Shown one piece after another: positions 58,188 through 64,000 of a stretch of 64,000 nucleotides of DNA; the first letter of the stretch is position 1, and every line of letters begins with the position of its first letter. The notes under the pieces are model-generated. The model ran no database searches. It had not been told where the DNA came from and saw only the letters and a list, made by a program, of their open reading frames with translations. The DNA is from Cryptomeria japonica (taxonomy: Eukaryota > Streptophyta > Pinopsida > Cupressales > Cupressaceae): NCBI RefSeq assembly GCF_030272615.1, contig NC_081414.1, positions 308,925,164-308,989,163 on the forward strand. The letters run 5' to 3'. The translations under genes and the position numbers were made by a program.

Positions 58188-59642
58188 TGCAATTGGCATA
58201 TGTGCAGAATATGTTGACATGATGATATTGTATGGTCATTGATGTCAATATGCTCAAAGAGAACCGGTATGATGTTGTGAACCGGCATATGTGAAAAAGT
58301 GAAGCGGTATGCTTGTTCAAGTGAACCGGTATGATGTTGTGAACTGGAAGCGGTATGTCGGACCAAGAACCGGTATAATGAATGTTTTGTATCTAGGGTT
58401 CATATGGCATAACTACTAGTTGGTAGTTAGCTTCAGGGTTTCTGGTTGAAATGTTTCGAACCTGTGTATTTCAACTGATGGCATTGTGTGATGAGTTAGC
58501 ATTGTAATAGAGATCAGATCATGATTGCCACATCAGCCTCATGCACATGAAGGATCTTGCATGAAGGAGATTGATCCTATCTACCTTGGGAATGTGCAAA
58601 GTCTTTGCAAACGATGGAGAATGAATGATGGAGAATGTCTTGAGATCTATTCAAGACCATTGTATTCAAATGAGTAGTGTTCAATGGTCAGGATTGAACT
58701 GACTAAATTTCTCAAACTAAGTGTTTAGGGTTTAGGGTTTATGCTACCGACCTATCTATTTCCTATAAGGTCGATGTGATGTTTCATGCTGAGGTTGTTG
58801 GAAAATGTTATGTGTGTATCTATGTGTAGGGATACATGATTCTTTCCAGACCAGTTGAGAGGATTGATACCTGCATAGTGTGTGTGCAAAAGGAAGGAAC
58901 TAAAGCGAATCTACTTTGGCATTGAGTGCTATTACCAGATCATTGTAATACCTATTGATCTCTAATCACTTCAACAGTTGAAAAATCCCTTAACAGGGTA
59001 GCTTTAACCAGCTTTCTATAAATCCTTTAATAGGGTGACTCAAAGCCATTGAGTTCATAAAATCCTCTAACAAGGTAACATCTAACAGGGTTTAACCCTT
59101 AACCGAGTATTCTAGCCATCCCTTAACTGGGTGATCCCTAACAGGATTGGTTCCTAACAGAACCTGTTGTAACAGTCTTTAGCCGGACTAGGCTTATAAC
59201 AAAGCGGACTTCTAAAGAGTTGAAAATAGCTTGTGGGTACTCATCCCCATCGTGGTTTTTCCTAGTTGGGTTTCCACGTGAAAAATATGTGTGTCATATG
59301 TGATGTCTTTTCATGTGATGCTTTGTTGTTTTCTGTCAAGCGGTGAATCATGTTGATCTAGCTAGTTATTGTATCTCTGATGATAGATTATCTATTTATA
59401 CATAAGGACAAAGTGGAAATGAGGGATTAGGTTGTATGAAAAGTTAAGAAGATTGACTAGTTCATGTCTTTTACAGTTGCACTATGTTTAACCGATAGTA
59501 ATCTGGTTTGGACCGGTGCTAAGGATTGCCAGTAGTTTTTAGTCTACAATCAAACCGGTTCAGGAAAAATTTTTGTGCCTGTACTGATTCACCCCCCCTC
59601 TCAGTACCGGTTTGGTACTCACTTTTCATCATTGAGTTATCA
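58188..59642 (+). repeat. Copia-5 5' LTR
   Basis: About 1455 bp from TGCAATTGGCATATGTGCAG to ...CATCATTGAGTTATCA. The left edge is set by the TG start and by similarity to TGTTGGCAT of its relatives; without the other end it could be off by a few bases. ACCGGTAT words are frequent. The CTAACAGGGT array spans 58980-59205. Confidence 0.8.
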
Positions 59643-59662
59643 ATTTGTATCAGAGCATTCTC
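59643..59662 (+). promoter_or_regulatory. Copia-5 primer binding site
   Basis: ATTTGTATCAGAGCATTC: the Met-tRNA match with one G-to-T change (TTGTATCAGAGC for TGGTATCAGAGC). Confidence 0.75.
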
Positions 59663-59713
59663 CAAGTCCTCTATGTTGTAAGCTTAACCGCTTGAGGGAA
59701 AGATCCTATTGTA

Positions 59714-60598
59714 ATGATGAAGAGGGAAGGTCCAAAGTTCAACAGAGATAACTTTAAAATATGGAAGGATGGAATGAAGATATACATCAGAAGCATTCCT
59801 TGGAGCTATGTTGAGAATTTTTATGTTATCCCTACCAGTACTCTCACTGATGACCAAAAGAGAGAGATTCAGGAGAATGGGCAAGTCATGGAAGCCCTAA
59901 TCAGTAGCTTATCTAACATTGAGTTTATTGATGTCTAGGATAAAGACAATCCCAAAGAAGTGTGGGATACTCTTGAGAATATCTATGATGGTGATGACCA
60001 TGTAAAACAAGCTAAGGAAGAAAGCCTTAGAGGGAAGTTTGAAGAGATGCAGATGGTTGAAGGTGAGACCATTCAACAATATGGAATACAAATCAAAACC
60101 GTTGTTGGAGATATCAAGAGCGCCGGTGGTAAAATGGAAGATTCCAATGTTGTCAGCAAATTTTTGAGATCCTTATTACCGGTCTATGCAATAAGGGTTG
60201 CTTCTATTCAGGAGTTGAGATTAGTAGATAAGACTAACGTATCCCTAGACTCCATCATTGCAAAGGTGACAGCCTATGAGCTAAATAGTTTTGATGGCAG
60301 TGTTCAAAAGACCAAATCAGATTTTAGAGAATCTGCTGCACCATCTAGAAAAGGAGAAGAAGCAAGCACCAGTGGTGAACCAAGACAGAGAAGAGAAATG
60401 GATGATGAGGAGATTCTGATGGAATTTGAAGCTCTTCTTGCCAAGAGACTTCCTAAGGGAACTTGCAAATATAGAGGTAAGTTTCCTTTGAAATGCTTCT
60501 CTTGTAACTAGATAGGACATGTTGCTATAAACTGTCCTAATGGTGATAGCAAGGACAAACCGGAAAGGTTCAAGAAATTCAAAGGAAGAAAATTGTGA
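59714..60598 (+). pseudogene. Copia-5 gag (three stops)
   Basis: The ATG at 59714 begins MMKREGPKFNRDNFKIW, the family's gag N-terminus. One TAG at 59936 (after IEFIDV) interrupts it. The UBN2-like core follows, open from 59960 to 60511: EESLRGKFEEMQMVEGETIQQYG and VVSKFLRSLLPVYAIRV. The zinc knuckle reads CFSCN-stop-IGHVAINC at about 60496-60535, so one TAG replaces a residue but all four metal ligands remain. A final stop lies near 60596. Apart from these stops the frame is continuous, which makes it the best gag reference in the window. Confidence 0.87.
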
Positions 60599-60599
60599 A

Positions 60600-63500
60600 A
60601 CTATTTTGTAGCATTTGATGAAGGTGTCATAGATGAGGAATCAAAAGATGAAGAAAATGGAGATATTGTGTTTGTTGCAATCAAAGAGGATGTGTCAGAC
60701 AAAAAGGCTCTTGTCTCTTGCTTTGATAATTCCAATGAGTGGATTATCGATAGTGGTTGTTCTCACCATATGACTGGTGACTAGAGTAAGTTTATATCTC
60801 TAGAAGAGTATGATGGTGGGGTGGTTCATTTTGGTAATGATGCACCATGTATGGTCAAAGCCAAAGGGTCCATCTCTCTAAATGGAAAGAGTAGTGCTGA
60901 CAATGTGTATTGGGTGGAAGGTCTCAAACACAATCTATTGAGTGTTGCCCAGTTGAATGATAGTGGACTCACTCTGGAATTCAAAAATGGAGTCTGCAAA
61001 ATCAAAGGAAAGAATGGTGAACTGATGGCCACCGGTATGCAGACCAAAGGTAACTTATTTCAGCTGAATGCAAATATAAGTACATGTCTTATGGCTAAGT
61101 TTGATGATAGCTGGATATGGCATAGGAGACTCTGTCATGTAAACTTTGATAACATAGTAAAGGCCAATAAGATCAAGGCAGTTAGAGGATTGCTGATGCT
61201 GAGAAAACCGAAAAATCCTTTGTGCAGAGAATGTCAACTGGGGAAAATGTCTTCCTCAACCTTCAAAGGTAAATCTTTCACTGCTGACAACTTACTTGAT
61301 CTTGTGCATACTAATCTGTGTGGTCCTATGAAAACTAGGAGTGTGTAGGGAGATAGGTATTTTATGATTCTTACAGATGATTGCTCAAGATTGATGTGGG
61401 TCACATTCTTGAAGGACAAGTTTGAAGCCTTTGGAAAGTTCAAAGCTTTCAGAGCACTGGTAGAAAAGGAAAGTGGTAGAAGAATCAAATGCCTTAGAAC
61501 TGATCAAGGAGGGGAATTCACTTCTGGTGAATTCAACAAATATTGCGAAGAGAATGGCATCAAGAGGCAATTGTCTGGCCCCCGAACTCCATAGTAGAAT
61601 GGCCTAGCAGAGAGAAACAATTAGACTATGGTTGAAGCGGCTAGAACTATGTTGATCCAAGGAAACGTTGCTCACCCCTTTTGGAGAGAAGCGGTGAGCA
61701 CTGCAGTCTACACAATGAACTGGGTACTCATCAAGAAAGGAAAGGATAAGACTCCTTATGAGTACTGGACCGGTAAGACATCAATGGTAACCTACTTCAG
61801 AGTGTTTGGTAGTAAATGTTATATCAAGAGGAGTGAACATCAGAGCAAGTTTGATGCTAAATGTGATGAGGGAATATTCCTAGGGTATTCCACTAAGAGC
61901 AAAGTTCTCAAATGTTTCAACAATAGGACTTAGAGAATTGTTGAAAGCATCAATGTTAGGGTTGATGAAAACATTGAAAAATCAGAGGAAACCCATAGAG
62001 AGAATGTAGGAGATGAACCAGTAGTAACCTTCTGGGAACTAGTTGCTAATCAGCCCAGTACCAGTAATTGCACTCCTACACCGGTAGATGCTGAGGATGA
62101 TGAAGAAAAGCAAGAGGAAGTTGTTAAGAACATACCTAGGTAAGTCAAACTCAATCATGATCCAAAGAAGATCATAGGAGACAAAGATGCAGGAATTCTT
62201 ACAAGAAGAAAGGTCAGAGAAAGCTCATGTATGATCTCTGAATTTGATCCTAAATCATTCAAAGAGGCACAAAAAGATGAAGACTGGATCAAGGCAATGG
62301 AGGAGGAACTTGACCAGATAGAAAAGAATGGTACATGGTCTTTGATAACAGACCGAAGCATAAAAATGTCATTGGAACCAAATGGGTTTTTAGAAATAAG
62401 CTAAATGAGGATGGCACAGTGGTAAGGAACAAAGCTAGACTAGTATGTAAAGGATATGCCCAAGAAGAAGGAGAAAACTATGATGAAACCTTTTCTCTTG
62501 TAGCAATATTGGAAGGAGTTCGTATGCTTCTTGCATATGCAACTTTTAAAGGATTCAAGGTATACCAAATGGAATACTTGAAGAGGAAGTGTATATAGAG
62601 CAACCAGATGGGTTTTCCCTATCAAAAGATAGTGTCATGGCGTGTAGGCTACATAAAGCCTTATATAGACTGAAGCGGGCACCAAGAGCATGGTATGAAT
62701 GCTTGCATTCTCATCTTGTGAAGATAGGATATGAAAGAACAAGTGAAGATAGCAATATCTACTTGTAATCAAAAGGAGATCAGATTGTATTCTGTGAAGT
62801 ATTTGTTGATGACATAATCTTTGGTGGAGATGACAAGATGAGTCATGACTTTGTAGATGAGATGAAAAAGGAGTTTGAAATGTCACTCATAGGGGAAATT
62901 AAGTTCTTTATTGGACTATAGATTCAACAAATGAAAAATGGAATCTTTATTACTTAGTCCAAGTATGTCAAAGAGGTGTTAAAGACCTTTGGCATGGAAG
63001 ACAGTAAACCAGTTGGTACACCAATGGTGATCGGTTGTAAACTATCAAAAGAGGATGACTCTACATTGGTAAATGAGAAGGAATACCGATCAATGATTGG
63101 TAAGTTTCATTATGTAGTGCATAGCAAACCGGTTATTGCACATGCAGTGGGTATTACTACCCAGTTTCAGCAAAGCCCAAGAGAATCCCACTTGGTAGCA
63201 GTCAAGCATATTCTTAGATATCTGAAGGGAACTATTGACTATGGGTTATGGTATCCCTACAATAATGATTTCAATCTGAAAGTGTTCACAGATGTTGATT
63301 GGGCTAGTAATGTAGATGACCAAAAGAACACAACTGGTGGTGCATTCTTTCTTGGTGGAAGACTGGTCTCATGGATGAGTAAAAAGTAGAGTTGTATCTC
63401 TCAGTCTATAGTAGAAGTGGAGTATGTTGCAGCTTTTATGAACTACACCCAAACTATTTGGATGAAGCATGTATTGAATGGCTTCAAAGTTCCTGTATCT

Positions 63501-63752
63501 GAACCGGTAAGTATATTCTATGACAATACAAGTGCAATTAACATATCCAAGAATTAGGTTTTACATGCTAGAACAAAGCACTTTGAACTCAAGTATCATT
63601 TCTTGAGGGAAAAGGTTCAGAACAAAGAGGTGGTATTGGAACATGTTTTCAATAAGGAGCAGTTAGCAGACATATTCACCAAGCCTCTACCAAATGCTAC
63701 TTTTACCTATCTAAGAGGTGAGCTAGGGGTGTTTCCCCTTCAAGAGGTAATC
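60600..63752 (+). pseudogene. Copia-5 pol polyprotein (decayed)
   Basis: Protease DSGCSHHMTGD is at about 60750-60780, followed by a stop. An open frame (60821-61348) covers GAG-pre-integrase (WIWHRRLCHVNFDN) and the integrase zinc region. The integrase core reads VHTNLCGP, so the first catalytic Asp is Asn; TDQGGEF (61500) and AERNN (61609) are kept. Two adjacent TAGs stand before NGLAERNN. RT begins at about 62270, but VYQM runs directly into EYLKRK: a 25-bp deletion between ATGG repeats at about 62570 removes the first catalytic Asp and shifts the frame. FVDD is present at 62800. RNase H has VFTDVDWASNVDDQKNTTGGAFFLGG (63280-63360), and the end is EQLADIFTKPLPNATF (63655-63710). Confidence 0.87.
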
Positions 63753-64000
63753 TAAAGGCTTGTGCTCCACATCAATCAGATCTTACTTTGCTATAGATTT
63801 TTAGGATTGATGTGTTGAAGGATGCTACTCCTCAGGGGGAGCAGCATAGTAGAAAAGGGAAGCTTGTGCCTCCACTTTGGCATTGTTGTCAAAGGGGGAG
63901 AAGATGTGAAGTGGTATGGAAAAGATATCTACAATATTAAGGAGAAGATGTGATGTAGAAAGAGAGATATCTTTGTATATTGCCATCAATACCAAAGGGG
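63753..64000 (+). promoter_or_regulatory. Copia-5 3' region with two polypurine tracts
   Basis: GTCAAAGGGGGAGAAGA at 63888-63904 and ACCAAAGGGG at the window's last ten bases. An LTR starting near TGTTGGCAT is expected immediately to the right. Confidence 0.75.

Larger units (their letters stand above)
58188..64000 (+). mobile_element. Copia-5, Ty1/copia element running off the window
   Basis: 5' LTR, primer site, gag, full-length but broken pol and both polypurine tracts are present. The window ends inside the last tract (ATACCAAAGGGG), so the 3' LTR should begin a few bases beyond 64000. It is the most complete copia here. Stops are mostly TAG. It is inserted in the unrecognised repeat; its right flank is not visible. 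Confidence 0.88.

Overview
This is nuclear DNA from a plant with a large, repeat-rich genome. A seed plant is most likely and a conifer-type gymnosperm is possible, but nothing in the window fixes the species. The evidence is wall-to-wall LTR retrotransposons: Ty1/copia elements with TG...CA LTRs, initiator-Met-tRNA-type primer sites and AAAGGGGGAGA polypurine tracts; a Ty3/gypsy chromovirus with 4-kb LTRs and a chromodomain; and a plant-type L1 LINE with an RNase H domain. I saw no bacterial operon, CRISPR array, rRNA or tRNA gene, and no intact host gene. I use local names: Copia-1 to Copia-5, Gypsy-1, Gypsy-2, miniLTR and solo LTR.

Layout. Positions 1-3183 are non-coding, AT-rich and repetitive, possibly the end of a large LTR. 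Positions 3184-9918 are Copia-1, a 5'-truncated element with decayed gag and pol and a 3' LTR (8262-9918). Positions 9919-10663 are pre-insertion sequence. Positions 10664-51470 are one giant nest. Its outermost member is Copia-2 (3-kb LTRs, gag but no pol, target duplication GCCAT on both sides). A small non-autonomous LTR element (miniLTR, 16668-18852) sits in its interior. Its 3' LTR is split by Gypsy-1 (22025-50993, minus strand, duplication GGTAC). The right LTR of Gypsy-1 is split by Copia-3 (28192-50134, duplication GTCGA/GTTGA). The 3' LTR of Copia-3 is in turn split by a solo LTR (33948-35392, duplication GGCAT) and by the chromovirus Gypsy-2 (36575-49604), which has a 306-bp duplication of flanking DNA instead of a 5-bp one.

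Right of the nest, 51476-52893 is the 3' part of an L1-type LINE on the minus strand, the DNA into which Copia-2 jumped. Positions 52894-56313 are Copia-4, cut off at the start of its reverse transcriptase. Positions 56314-58187 are an unrecognised repeat, probably an LTR piece, carrying a recurring TCGCTATACCAC core. Positions 58188-64000 are Copia-5, nearly complete, whose 3' LTR lies beyond the window.

How the parts relate. The insertion order read from the nesting is LINE, then Copia-2, then Gypsy-1, then Copia-3, then solo LTR and Gypsy-2. Nearly every coding region carries stops, frameshifts or deletions, so the window is a retrotransposon graveyard. Gypsy-2 is the best preserved, with 431 aa of open frame over protease-RT. 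Copia-2 shares its LTR ends and polypurine region with Copia-1 and has a related coiled-coil/zinc-knuckle gag, so I infer it was moved in trans by a Copia-1-like element.
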